Shown here piece after piece: positions 1 to 11,931 of a stretch of DNA of 64,000 nucleotides; within the stretch, counting starts at the first letter, position 1, and every line of letters starts with the position of its first letter. The notes under the pieces are model-generated. The model was given only the letters and a program-made list of their open reading frames with translations. It made no database searches and was not told the DNA's origin. The DNA is from Bullera alba. Taxonomy: Eukaryota; Basidiomycota; Tremellomycetes; Tremellales; Bulleraceae. The DNA lies in assembly GCA_001600095.1 (NCBI GenBank), contig BCIX01000004.1:314586-378585 (forward strand), given 5' to 3'. The position numbers and the translations under genes are program-made.

Positions 1-571
1 AGCTGTTGAGCAAGAAGTAAGAAAAGATTAAGTACGGTTGGATCACGGCTGATCGATGATCACGGCGTCTCGCGAACGTCTACATCGACTCAAAATTACT
101 TTCACAGGATGGCTATTTCCATTGAGTTTTGATTCCGCGAATGTCTCCACGTGGTTTGTATGGTGTTTCTCGAAAGTTGTCTCCACGTGGTTTAGCCTCC
201 GTTTTGGTGCATTTGGGTGTGGAACAAAATAGCCCGTATTATAATATTAGAGGTGTTTCGGATCTGCTGTCGGCTCTGCTCCGGCCCGAACGGCGGTCAT
301 CACCGCTCCGCCCTTGCGGCCAGATACCCTGCCACGTGTATTTGATCCCGGCCTAACGAGGGATTCAAAGGCAGCCAAAGTCAAGCCAAGGCCAAAGCTG
401 CATTTGAGCTGCATTGAAGTGTCGACAGTAACTTACAGCAACCCTACTGCGAAGACCACAGGAGCTTGACTTCGTCAGCAGAGCACCTGCAAGCGAAGGA
501 CTTTGGTATAGCTCAAACCGATCAAAAGGCCGACACTCCGACAAAAGCCCAAAATCTACTCGCTTCGCGCG
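1..571 (+). promoter_or_regulatory. Upstream region of the cap-binding gene with CACGTG boxes
   Basis: No convincing gene lies here; the two open frames in it are short and low-complexity. Three CACGTG palindromes (148-153, 184-189, 333-338), the core site of basic helix-loop-helix factors, are visible. The first two sit inside a 16-nt direct repeat. The last 200 bases run into the cap-binding gene start and probably hold its leader. That these sites regulate the gene is an inference from position only. Confidence 0.45.
142..193. repeat. 16-nt direct repeat carrying CACGTG
   Basis: TGTCTCCACGTGGTTT occurs at 142-157 and again, identical, at 178-193, a period of 36 bases. Each copy centres on CACGTG. 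Exact repetition of 16 nt in unique DNA is unlikely by chance and suggests paired factor-binding sites or a small local duplication. Confidence 0.85.
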
Positions 572-3500
572 ATGTCATATCAAAACAGCTATATGGGCAT
601 GTTCCCTCAGGGCGGAAACGGCAACTTTGGCTTCAACGGCGGGATGGGTGGACGAGGGGGGTACGGTGGTGGTGGTGGTGGTGGCGGAGGGGGAGGCTAT
701 GGTGGTGGGAGGGGCAGAGGCAGGCGTGGTGAGTTCGGCTGCAGCATGGGAGACTCAATCCGCCTTGGACTTCAGCCGTTCGTTCTGGCAACATTGCTGA
801 TCCTGAGTAGATGACCGAAGGGGAGGACACAGAGGTCGTGGAGGTGGCGGAGGTGGCGATAGAGCTCCACCTCCACCTGAAAGCTCCAACACTAGGATGC
901 GGAAGATGATCATCAAGTTTGCAGACGAGGACGTGAGTCCGCCGTCTTCGTTTCATTTGGGGCTTAATTAATACCTTTGGCTCAGGACTTTCACCCTATT
1001 GAGGATCCGCCTCGGCTGGCTAGAGCGCTGAGGAGGCAGTGGCGTGAAGGTCAATCGGGCGTACTCGAGGGGTTCCGAGTCGGGTGAGTACTGCCTCGGA
1101 TCTTGCCGTTGGAAAGAGCTGACTAGTTTCAGAGTTACACAGGAGCCCCATAAGCACCCTCACTTCGTCTCCCTCCTGGTCCACCTCTTTAGGCAACCGG
1201 CAACAACACCAGCGGCCGAGGGTGCCGATCAGGAAGAGCCGGCGACTGGAGAGAAGAGGAAGGCAGAGGGGGAGCAGGAGCCCGAGTGCGGAAGGGAGAT
1301 TGTTGAGGATCTCAGTAGGGCATTCAGGAGCTGGGTCGAGGGTCGACAATGGCTCAACATGAGGTTATGCGTGAGTGCCAATCGCTTATTTGATCAAACC
1401 TGTATTGACGGTTGGGATAGTTGCAATTCTTCTCGCTGCTCGTCCCGGCGGGTTTAGTTTCGGCATGGTCACTGGCCGAGCTTTACAAAGCGCTTTTGAC
1501 AGTCCTAGATGAAGTTGGCGGAGGAGGTGACAGAGCAGAGAGGGTCATTCGAGCCGTCAGCGAGGGTCTGATCCGAGTGAGCGGGAAGAGAGCCTCAGCT
1601 CGCACAAGAGAATAATGCTGATTGTGACACGTGCTTAGTCTGGCTCGTCGCTCTCCGAGTCATTCCCAGATGACCTCACAACTATCATCGGAAGGCTAGA
1701 CGGAGCCATTTCCTCTCGAAGACGGGCGACTCCGCACCTCGACCCATTCTGCCCCATCTTGCCAAATGGAGAGGAGAGAGAAGCCTCCAAATCGGTAAGT
1801 CTCTGCATACTTGCATGATGCGCATCTAATTGATTCTTAGTTACACGACGAACTATCGGCTGTACTGCACGACTTGATCTCGAGCTCGTATGCTCCTCCT
1901 ACGTGCTTGCCCCGGCATTGGGAGGCGATCGCCGCTCCAGGCGATGATGTGGTTCAGTCTCAGCCGTACGATCTGGTCGCAGTGTCCATGCCGCCGGAGA
2001 TGTACGACGTGGATATATCGGAAGAAGAGGCCGGGATTAAGAATGAAGGACAGACTGGTCGTCTGACCCTTTTCGCCGAGGACGTGAGTACAGCCAGGAG
2101 TCGTCAGGAATGGACCCGACTGACTCCGGTTTAGGTCGTCGCTTCGCCCAGTACGGTCAACGGATGGACGCTTCGGAGCCAAGTCCTCGACATCATCGCC
2201 CTGTTCGAGGTCAACAGACGAGAATGCGCTAGAATCCTACTTGCCCTCCGACAATTCTTCGCCGCGAACACATTCAAGCCTCTGCAACCGTCCGAGGACG
2301 AGTCGCCTACGTCGACATTATCCCTAGAATCGCTTGTCATTTCGACACTGCTCAACACGATGTTGATGTTGCCCGAATCGCCCATCTCGCTCCTGTACTA
2401 CGGCAGCGTGATCACGGAGCTGTGCAAATTGAGCCCGAACACCGTCGCACCACCGGTCGGAAGGACGATGAGACGGGTGTTCACGTGGCTGGGCGGCAGT
2501 AGCGATCAGGGTCTGGACTGCGAGGTGGTCAGGCGGATCGAAGCGTGGTTTGCGGTCCACATGAGCAATTTCGGTTTCCAGTGGATGTGGAAGGAGTGGT
2601 GAGTGCATTCGTTCCTCGAAAGGGTTTGCGTTGATGATGCTCGGGATGTAGGGTTCCTGAGCTCGAGCTTCCGGCCGGACATCCCAAACGAGCGTTTATG
2701 CGAAGGATCGTCGATCTGGAAGTGAGATTGGCCTACCATGATAGAATATTGGAGACGCTGCCGGAACCCATGACTCAAGATGCCAGCGTGATCTCTGACG
2801 CCCCGGACCCCGTGTGGCCGTATGAACAGGAGGGTGAGTCACACTGCTGTTCGCTGTCATGTTCCGAACATGCTTCAACTGATATGTTGTAGACCATCCT
2901 CTGCACGCCGAGGGAGTCGAGCTGCTCAAGCTATACAGGGCGAAGACGCCTGCTGGGGACGTTCGCAGGCAACTGTTCAAGTTCCCCGATGCGACCTCTG
3001 GTCCCGGCGAACCCCTTTCCCCGGCCATCATTATCTTGGCGGTCGAAACATTGCTACATCTTGGATCCAGATCATTCTCGCATTTCCTCAACGCCACGGA
3101 GCGATACCTCGACCTCTTGCGGTCCCTCACTTCGGACAAGCAATCCAGGCGGTTGATCCTCGAAGCGATCGCTTCGTACTGGGGCAAGAGTGGACAAATG
3201 CGGTTGATCACGGTGGACAAGTACCTCCAGTACGGCATTCTCGAGGGGATGGACGTGGTGGAGTATCTCTTCTCTTTGGCGGGCGAGAGGAGTAATTCCG
3301 GAGAAGACAGTGACGGCTGGACCGACGGTGATCATTGGGAATTGCTCAGGATGACCATGGACAAATTGGTCGGCAGGGTGACTGGCATCCAAAGCAGGAT
3401 CAAGGTCGTCGAGCGGGAGGACGAGATGGCCAGAGCGAGGAAGAATGCCGAGAGGCTGGAGAGTGGGGAGGGCGTTGGTGAGGACGAGGACGTCGAAGTG

Positions 3501-4029
3501 ACCGGTGAGTGAAGCCTGAAGGCACAAGTGAACTTGTCTGGACTGGAGAATGACCTGTGCATTGATCTAGAGACCCGACTGGAGCACTCGAAAGAAGCGA
3601 GGGATGCACAGACCACGCTGGATATCCAGACGACAAAACTCGAGACTGCGCTATTGGATACTATCAAGCTGTTCATCGGGGACCTCCTCCCTTGGCTCAG
3701 CGAAAGCGAGGGTGGTGAGACAAAAGGCCAGGGTCTAAGAGCCGTTCTGACGCTACTGGACAACGGGGAAGAAGGAGCGTGGAGCATGCGGGCGAGGTGG
3801 GGGTGGTACCGCGAGTTTGTGCGAAGAGTGAGTTTAGCCCGGCAGTATCGTATGCCTCGATCTGCGTACTGATACTAACACGTCGCAGTACTCGAAGCAC
3901 CTGACTCCACTGGCGGAAACCGTCAACACACAGGTTCTGGCGGGAATCTCAGCTTCAGCCGACGAGACGGTGGAGAAGAGGGCCGAGGGAATGGTCAAGT
4001 CGTATTGGGACGAGGTGATCGGCGCATAG
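572..4029 (+). CDS. CBC1: Nuclear cap-binding protein subunit 1 (CBP80)
   Basis: This is the large subunit of the nuclear cap-binding complex, which with CBP20 binds the m7G cap of new RNA polymerase II transcripts and supports splicing and export. Joining many short exons gives a protein of roughly 970 residues, the usual size for the family. After a glycine-rich start, the first MIF4G-type region contains EPHKHPHFVSLLVHLF and FFSLLVPAGLVSA. Next comes TPHLDPFCPILPNGE, typical of fungal CBP80, then further helical repeats, with YSKHLTPLAETV near the C-terminus. Clear junctions include donor GTGAGT after DED at about 933 and the acceptor before DFHPIEDPP. The first about 75 residues are an RGG-like glycine/arginine tract (GGT repeats 664-700), not part of the core fold. 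The start at 572 is the first ATG in frame with the conserved exons. Identification rests on recalled family features, not a search. Confidence 0.88.
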
Positions 4030-5434
4030 GCTGTCTCCGAGGTCCGAAAGTCAAAGGCGCGCTCTGCGCGTTGACATGCAGCCTAATGTTGATCTCGGAC
4101 GGGTCGCCGCCAAGGTGGTCTTAGGTGTCTTCGCCATCCCGCAGACTACCCGTAGTAGTGGCTGAGACGTCGACACACACGAGACGGCAATTGACCCAGC
4201 TCTGGATCTGACGAGGTGCTGATGCACAGGTTTCGATCGATCGCCCAGAACATCGCGACGGTGCTTACATGTAAGCTGGAGAAGCGTATGCCTCGCCTGG
4301 TACACATGGTGAGCACGCTTCTGATCGTGATGGCGAGGATGCTTGTGCTGATGGTGCTGTGTGGAAAGAAGCAGGCAGATGAGGACACCAGCGATTGACT
4401 GATCACCCAAATTAGGAAAAACAGTCGACTGACTGCGTCGGTGTTTCGCTACGGTATTCTGGTTACCGGCATCAACTCGACACTTCACCACCTCGTCCCC
4501 CACCCATCGACCCGCCTTCCGACGATCATCTCCATCCAGTTCCATGGTCCATGCTCGGTGCAACTGTCTCGAAGCAGCGACAGGCAGCGACTGGCGTAAA
4601 GGAACCCTTCACGACCTCGTCTGCTTGCTAAAGTCAAAGGACGTCCGATCATTCCTCGCTCGCTGGCTACAACACGCGCCCGCGCGGCCGTATCCTTTCC
4701 TCGCTGCTCGATGAAGAGGTGGTGAAATGCTTCTCAAAGCGTCTAAGAGCAGGCAAGAGCGAGGCAGCCTGGCAGCCTGGCGATCAATCTGCATCGAGGA
4801 GCGAGGCTGCGTTGCTGGTTCTGACAGCTGACTTGGTATAATAAGACCTCGCAGCGTCGTCGCCCTCGTCTACTTATCGCCATCCCGACTATTGTCTTCG
4901 GTACTGGGTCTCCAGGCGACTCTATTGTCCCCATACTGAACAATAGACCACGAGAGCCACTTCAGCAAGAGCAGGGAACCAACAAGACGTTTGGAGGTTT
5001 CCGAGTGAGTCGTTTGTGAACGTACTAGTATAAACGTCCGAGCGATCAGCTCTTTGCCACCCCCTTTTCCTCCCCACCCATCGTTCAACGCTTCATGATC
5101 TCTTCAACACTCCCGATCCAGCCCATCCTTCCATCTCCAACCCTTCCACCACTCCTCCCTAGTCCGGTAGCAACGATGTATCGCACTGATCACATCACCC
5201 TCTATTCGCTCTCTCCTCACCGTCAATGCTGGTCATTGGGTATACATACTGACTCTCAGTCGTTCTTTCAGTCTCTCCCTGTCAGAAACTTCAAGCACTC
5301 TACTTCCCGCTCTCCTCAAGTCTAGCAAAGCAACCTGGTCGAACTCAACCCTCAGCCTCGATAACACTCGCTCAGACTCCACATCTCTCAGCACTGCTCA
5401 CCTCCTGTAATCGACACCACCGCTATAATCCACC
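4030..5434 (+). promoter_or_regulatory. Intergenic region with long pyrimidine-rich leader
   Basis: No supported gene. The first part follows the cap-binding stop. From about 5080 the + strand becomes strongly C/T-rich, typical of a fungal 5' leader for the gene starting at 5435. The leader would hold upstream ATGs, including a frame at 5095-5325 (76 codons) that closes before the main start, so translational control through an upstream ORF is possible. Frames on the minus strand at 4051-4563 have no family features and look like chance. Confidence 0.45.
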
Positions 5435-7739
5435 ATGGCCGAGGTCTACTCTCACCCTCGCACCTTCTCCAACAAGGAGAACTTCTCCTCGACATCCTCC
5501 CCCTCTCGATTCCATGTTAAACCATCCGTGTCTTCCCATTCGGGAAGCAACACTGCCAAACCCACCATCAAAGGTATTGGCCGAGCTCCCCGTGCTCGAG
5601 GTGGTGCTACTGGTGCTGCCGCTCAACACCGCTTTCACTCGATAAACAAGGTCAAGCAGCGTCTCACCTCGGTGGAAAGGGCCAAGAAGAGGGTCATCAA
5701 GAGACAATCGGTCAAAACGAAAGGTCAAGGTATCCAAGGTGGCTCCACCTCGGAGCCAATCACCGAGGAAAGCGAGATGGACCTCGACGTCGCCGATGAC
5801 AACACTGGTAGCGAAGGATCGAGGTCGAGAGTGCGAAAATCACCTTCGATGCCAATCTCCGATCTACTCAACCCTACCGCCACCTCCACGAGCAAGACTC
5901 GTAAAGCCAGACCAGGTCCTATCGCCATCAAACGCATCAGTATCGCCAAGGGCAAGCAACCCGCTTCCAAAGTCTCCACGCCGCCACCGGTCCAGCCGAT
6001 CGAGATCGAGCTTCCGAATGGTCAAATCCAACAGGCGGCAAAAGTCCAAGTAGCACCCGCTGCGGTACCTGGCGTGTTCAACGGGTTCGAGTCGTACCTC
6101 CTTCCCTACCGCATCCACCCTTACACGTTCGACAAGCCGTCCGACCTGCCAAACACCAAAAGGCTGAATGAGAATGGCGATGAAGTGGTGAGTTGCCTTC
6201 ATGACCTAATCCCATACATCCACTGACCTGTCTGCTCAGCCAATCGACTTCCTCGTCAAACGCCTGGCCAACCATCTGCCTCAGGTGTACGACCTGTGTC
6301 AGCTGTTCGTACCCGCCTCTCGAAACTTTGTCGGGAGGGCCGACCGAGTTCCAGTCGAGAACCCAGGTGCTCGACCTATTTACGTCGACGACACCCATGA
6401 CCAATTCCCAATCTTCTCCTCTCAGTCCGCTTGGCACGATGGCTTCACCAACAAGGCCCTGCTCAAGATGGAGATGAGCGGTCCGACCGACGTCATTGCC
6501 TTCAGGCAGATGGGCCAGCCGGGCTCTGAGCCCATCATGGTTGTGATCAAGTGAGTCTGGCTTCACCTCTCGCAGCCTGCCGCCTCATACTGACATTGCT
6601 ATAGCCGCATGATTCTTGCCTCGCAGTGTGGTCGATTCGAACAGCGCTTGGCAGAGGGTAGAGCAATGCGAATCCCCACTGCACCCCACCCGGAAGGCGA
6701 ACAACCTTCTCGAGCATCCTACCGATCTTTCCGGGCGGACAAGATGGCTCACATTGCAAAACTGGAAGGTGTACAACTGCCCACTCTCGCCTCCCACCCG
6801 GTCTCCAGGGTCCTCGGTGCTCGATCAACCCCAATGGAGAGGACTATCTCCATTCCTCCCACCAAAGCGGCTCAACCTCCCATCAGCCATATGTTCTGGA
6901 AACCATCCAACCCCACCTCGACGGCCAATCACGACTCGGACGGCGACAGCAGCGATTCTGAGGACACTGTCGTACCCGATCACGAAGGCAAGACACTCAG
7001 CTCCGGCTTGGAATCTCCCTCTTCTCGAAGATCATCCGCTTCCTCCTTCACTTCAAATCTGTCGATAGACCCAGCGGCATCACCCAAGCCATACTTCCGA
7101 ACTGCGGAAGCCAAGCAGCCTCCGATCAATCAGGAAGGTCTGCCATGTGTCGATCCCCAGCTCGCTGTCCGATACGGTCTTCGACATGTACCCCTCTCGA
7201 CAATGTATGTGCCGGATCTACTCACCCTCAAAGACCTGGTATACTTCCTTCATCATCCAAACTCCAACCTAGTCAACTATTTCCTCGGCTTCCATCTCTA
7301 CGAGGGCAAAGGATTCGCCGAGTTCGACGCTGTTCAAGAGCCAACATGCCCCATCGACCGCAAGAGGCAGTATTACATTGGTTGGTTGAGCAACATGCCT
7401 TTCGACTATCTCTGCCAGGTGCTCGACCACATCCGGGGATTCAGGTCGAATGTGTGGTATCTGGGCATCAACTCGGACAGCTTCTGGTCGGCATTATTGG
7501 AGTCCCAGTGGATCGTCAACATGGCCCTCGAGAGGAAGAAGTGCTTGAAAAACGACAAGATGAAACTCTACGTCATACCAAAATACCAACATGCTATGTT
7601 GGGTCAGTACCTGAAGGTCCTCATGGCGAAGGGGATGGACGTTCCGGCTGGATACATGCCCTTCCACAGGGCCATTGTCGAGGGTGATCTCGACTGTGCT
7701 CAGAGGAATCCGCCTTCGATGGGCATGTCACAGGCTTGA
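5435..7739 (+). CDS. Conserved-looking hypothetical protein, 732 aa
   Basis: I do not recognise this protein. Three exons (5435-6187, 6240-6550, 6605-7739) join in frame across 52- and 54-nt introns with GTGAGT donors, giving 733 codons with the stop. The first about 200 residues are basic, Ser/Pro/Thr-rich and probably disordered. Around residues 210-400 lies a more ordered part with YLLPYRIHPYTFDKPSDLP and IDFLVKRLANHLPQVYDLC. A serine/aspartate-rich linker follows. The C-terminal about 190 residues look folded, with DLLTLKDLVYFLHHPNSNLV, YYIGWLSNMPFDYLCQVLDH and a lysine-rich KLYVIPKYQHAMLGQYLKVL. There is no signal peptide or membrane segment. Clean splicing and protein-like composition make it a real gene. 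The long leader with an upstream frame hints at regulated translation. Confidence 0.85.
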
Positions 7740-8067
7740 GAGGTAGAGGGAGGGGATGTCAAAAGGAATTAGAACGAGGTTTGGGTGTTGTCGTGAGCTT
7801 GTGTAGTGTCCGCTTCGTTGTCTGTCCATACGTATCATGATCCCAAGGGCGATGCCCAAATGTTGTAGCTAGCCCTGAACACGATTGTACATAGTACTCA
7901 AATTATAGTATGCAGCAGATGAGAGACAGATCGGTAAAGCAGTACTGTGCTCAAGTGAGACAGGAGGAGAGCAGAATCGACAACTTGACGACGACTCGAC
8001 GACGAAAGATGTCTATATCCCACGAGGAGGAAGATCAAACAGTGCCAAAGGACACCCCACGCCTCCC
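7740..8067. other. Convergent 3' intergenic gap
   Basis: This 328-base gap separates two genes whose 3' ends face each other, the unknown gene at 5435 and the chitin synthase regulator. It contains AT-rich stretches suited to polyadenylation on either strand. Nothing else was seen. Confidence 0.5.
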
Positions 8068-10013
8068 TCACATGATCACACAGCCCTCGTCCTCCACTGG
8101 CTTGCTCACGAAACCCATCTCTGCAAACGTCTGCGGACCACTGTCCATCTTCTTCCTCGCGGCCTCCTCCCTCCTCCGATTATCCGAGATCGAGGGAAGC
8201 GACCCCGTGGTGTCGGTTGAACCGGAAGAAAACGCGTGGTGGGGGATAGGTGGTCTCGGGAATGAATTTGTCGTTGGCATCATGGCCGGGTGGAATGCGC
8301 CTGGAGACATGATCTCGCCTATACGGGGCTTGGGACTGCTTATCATCTGTCCATATCCACCGCCGCCTCCTCCGGTGTCAGGCCTGGGCGACATGAAGAC
8401 TTGGCCCATACTGGGCATCGAGGGGGGCATCTGCTGAGCAGCTTTTTGAGCTTCTTGCTTGATCCGCTCTTCGTCCCTTCCACGTCGTTTAGCCCGTCCT
8501 TGGGGTGGAGGATGCAGTATCGACTGTCGATCGGATCGGATCTTGGTCTCGGTCCGTCTTCGCACCAGAGTGTCGTTCAGGCGGGATTCGTGCTCGCGTA
8601 TGGATATGGGCGCGGGAGTCGGGGCGCTGAGCGCGGCAAGACGGGCGATCGCATCCGGGTTGTTGAGCTTGGCCGCCTAGAGTAAGTATGAGCATCGGAT
8701 AGCATGAGGGAAGACAAGGATTGTGCCGAACTCACCCGCTGATACCACTTTCTCGCTTGCTCGTTGTCCCTCCGTCCACCAATACCGAGTCTGATCAAAT
8801 ATAAGCATCAAACCTCCCTCGGATAGATGGAACTCACTCAAAGTAGTAGCCCATGGCGAAACAACCATTTGGATGAGCTTTCCTAGCGCTCTTCTCGGCG
8901 AAAGTCCTTGCCAACCCTTCATTCTTATCGAAACACCCCTCTGCTCCACACAAGAACCACTTGCTCAATGCCATATCGGCTTCCAACTCGCCTCCTTGAC
9001 TAGCTAGGGAGTACCACTGTACGCTCATCAGAGGGTCGTACACCAGGCCGAGACTGGCATGCTCGTACAGAAACCCTAGCTTGTACTGCGCCGGCGGGTG
9101 ACAGAGGTATGCTGATCTCTCTATCGCTTCCCGAGCTTGATTTTGCTGGTTCGCCAACGCGTCCGAGGGCGGTGCGGCGGGTGGTATCACCAGTGAAGAT
9201 GGTATCGGGGGTAGAGATGGCGGTAGTAATAGCTCCCCCGAGAGTATCATTCCGTAAACGTAGGCCGGGTGTGGAACGTCGATATTGGCCGATGCTGCGG
9301 CTGATCGCAGGAGGGGTATGGCTATACTTGGATTCGGGGACAATAGCAGTTGACCAAGAAGATGCGCCATCCCCATCCTCTATAGTACACCTTGGTCAAC
9401 GCCTTTCTCGACATGTTGTCATCAATGTACTCACGTAGGTACACTCGCAATCGCCCTTCTTGACACCTCTATTGAAACAATCTCTCGCCCTGGTAAGATC
9501 ACCCACTCCTTCATAATCCCTTCCGAGCCTGAACCACCCTCTCATCTCGCCTCCTCTCGCAGCAGCCTCGAAATCCTTGAATGCCTGCCGGGGGTCTTTG
9601 GGCAGATAATCCGGACAAGACCCATTGGCCTGTAGCTTCCCTCTCAGATACAGTGCCAACGACGCGATCGAGGGCGTTGGGTCCTTGGTGAGGGAGATGA
9701 TGATCGGTATTGCCTTTTCCAATAGTCCTCGCATGTTGTTCGTCAGAGACATTGTAGTTGGCGCTTTGACATCGATGCAAAAGTCCGTCGGTTGGCCAGA
9801 GGGGTACAGCTGTCTGTCCATGACACGTATCACGTCGTGAGTCCAGTTCAGCTGATCCCTCGGCGAGAGCGTGGGTAGGAGAGTGCTCGTTGTCGACAAC
9901 GCCTCGATGGTGGGATAGGGATATGTGATGGGCGGAGCGGTGGCTGTTGACGTCGACGAGACGGACGATGTGGAAGGCACAGCATGGTGCTTCTGTCCAA
10001 ATGCCGTGGACAT
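8068..10013 (-). CDS. Sel1-repeat chitin synthase regulator with CaaX box
   Basis: Probable activator of a chitin synthase (Skt5/Chs4 family; the Csr proteins of Cryptococcus), acting at the plasma membrane. Four exons give about 590 residues. A Ser/Thr-rich start precedes a run of Sel1-like helical repeats, for example ALYLRGKLQANG, GWFRLGRDYEGVGDLTRARD, AQYKLGFLYEHASLGLVYDP and FELGIGGRRDNEQARKWYQR. The last needs the small exon between about 8738 and 8796 joined to its neighbours. The C-terminal about 170 residues are disordered and Pro/Gly-rich. The protein ends CVIM, a CaaX farnesylation box, as in Skt5-type regulators. The start at 10013 is the first ATG of the open first exon. Which chitin synthase it serves cannot be told. 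Confidence 0.85.
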
Positions 10014-11475
10014 GATGGACGACGTCGAACGATTGTCAACCTAGTTCGAAGGTGGGTATGACTCCTCAGCAAGATCTCCTTGGTTCTCCTCCCTGGCGCT
10101 GGTGTGGTATATCAAGTTATCGAGCTGGCCGGCAGCAGGTAAGCTTCTGCGGGATATCGTCAACTGGTCAGCAAGGATCGAGCGCAATGTCGAGTCTGCA
10201 GCCAGAACAAGGCAAAGTCGAAGGTGAGCATCGATCGCAGATCGACATGTCGTCTCGCGTGTTGTTGTTGGCGATCGCGTCGTGTTGAGCAAAGGGGAGA
10301 GGCGGGGCCAGAGCGTGGCGGCAGTCTCTAGTCTCAGTCTGAATCGCAATACCGCAGGCGAGCGGCACGAGAAGGAGGGCCCCGACACCATGAGTTCATG
10401 CTCTAGGTGGGTCAGGCACGATTCAGTCATGTCGAGAGGTCCATCGAATCCATCTTGGCGAGTCCCCATTCATGAGTACGAGGTGTTAGGATGACTGTCG
10501 GCAGATGAGCAACAGATGAGCCACTCGTTGGCCACTCGAGGCGCACTCGTGGAGTCGCGAACACTACTGAACGCGTAACTCGTGCTACTGTGCGGTTCCT
10601 TGGGTGCCTAACCACACTAACATACTGCTGAGCCTAACAAGCACACGTGCAGGCGCCTCAAAACGAGTCGCTCCAGAGCCATTCGTTCTCCGTCTGATTT
10701 TTTCTGTTCAAACTGTCAAGTGCGTTCACAAAGGTCAGTCTGCGGATGCCTAGATCTGGGCCGATTGTGTTTGCAGTGAGCCTATATAGGTGTTGACCAT
10801 ATGCACGCTAGGCGTCCGTGAAGGAGATCGACGACCTTGAGCCCAGCCCTTGACCGCCGCAGCCAATCCGAAGGGCCAAGGCAAAGCCAACCTCAAACAG
10901 CCTCCATGCCAACGGTCTATCTTTCACCGCATCGCACTGGGACCTGACCCCATATGGACCTCGTCGCAAATATCTCCAGGCTGACACGTCGCCCTCATCA
11001 CACCAGTCGTACTCTAACATTTCTTAGACCTGCCGACGACAAAGCATGGTGCTCTGAGTCATACTTGAAAACGAAGTCAAGTCGTTCACGCGCTCAAAGG
11101 ATCCACGAAGGCCTTGGACGGTGAAGGACGAGGCGGAACGCAGAGTTACGAATCGGGACAGCACGCCATCCGTGATCGAGCTCCGATAAACGCTTTGACT
11201 TCGCGGTAGATCATCGCGGTATCCTTTCAGAAGACTCGGCCGGATCTCGGGCGACAAGTCGAAGGCGAATCGGGGAGGGAAGAATGCTTGTCGCGATCGG
11301 GATGACGAGGAGAAGCAGCAAGACTTGCGAGATGGCTTCTGAACGAGTGGAAGGCTCCCCCGGACTCGAGTCGCAGGCTATGAAGCATCCCATGACCCAT
11401 CCCACACTTGCATCTGGCTCCACTCATCTCACTGCGTCACATCATCACAGACTACTCCACGGACATACACTCATC
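10014..11475. other. 1.46-kb intergenic region between divergent genes
   Basis: No supported gene. It lies between the start of the chitin synthase regulator (-) and the first small duplicated gene (+). An ACGCGT box is at 10571-10576. From about 11218 to 11475 the sequence resembles the region upstream of the second small gene (about 12291-12597), so the duplication includes promoter DNA. A minus-strand frame at 10041-10469 lacks family features. Confidence 0.45.
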
Positions 11476-11931
11476 ATGGGCATGCTACTCTCCGACGACC
11501 CGGACAACTCGACTGGCAAACGCCGCGACGCCAGCTGGCTCAACTGTCAACAAAGAACCAGAGACGCCCTCTCCGACATGATCACCAGCGAGACTGTCCC
11601 ATCTAACGAGGAGGTCGCTCTTCTGACAAACTCTGTGAAAGAGTTGAAGGGGCTGTACCTCCACTCCTTCGACACATGGCCCGACGACGTCCTGGTCGAT
11701 CGACACCAAGCAACCGAGAAGATGAAAGAGGCGTTCTCTGATCTTGATGCCAAGGTGAAGACGCTGGGTACGCAGCCGTCGAAAGGGTCCACGAAGGAGG
11801 TTCAGTCGGCTTTTAAGACGGTGGATGAGCTCTTCTGGGCGATGCCGACGCATAATGGCAGAACCAAGGGCAGTGTCGCGGCGAATTCATTGCCGTGGCC
11901 GAGGAAGGAGCCTACCGACTCCAAATTGTGA
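11476..11931 (+). CDS. Small intronless protein, tandem copy 1 (151 aa)
   Basis: Function unknown. It is a clear paralogue of the gene at 12598, sharing DLDAKV, QPS, a GRTKGSVAA/DRTKGSVAA block, WPRKEP and the ending SKL. An open frame extends upstream to 11284, but starting at 11476 gives 151 residues beside 150 for the paralogue and aligns the two N-termini, so I choose that start. It is soluble, rich in charged helix-forming residues, with no signal peptide or membrane segment. Both copies end in SKL, which is a peroxisomal targeting signal 1, so peroxisomal import is possible. Unlike copy 2 it has no obvious TATA box: the matching promoter stretch reads CTATGAAGC. Intronless in an intron-rich neighbourhood. 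Confidence 0.8.
   Translation: MGMLLSDDPDNSTGKRRDASWLNCQQRTRDALSDMITSETVPSNEEVALLTNSVKELKGLYLHSFDTWPDDVLVDRHQATEKMKEAFSDLDAKVKTLGTQPSKGSTKEVQSAFKTVDELFWAMPTHNGRTKGSVAANSLPWPRKEPTDSKL

Noticed and set aside
466..732. Frame overlapping the start of CBP80 in another phase
   Set aside because: It is a product of the GGT repeat (a run of Trp) and conflicts with the well-supported exon.
4051..4563. 170-codon minus-strand open frame after the cap-binding gene
   Set aside because: Composition is not protein-like, no domain is visible, and it overlaps the upstream region of the gene at 5435.
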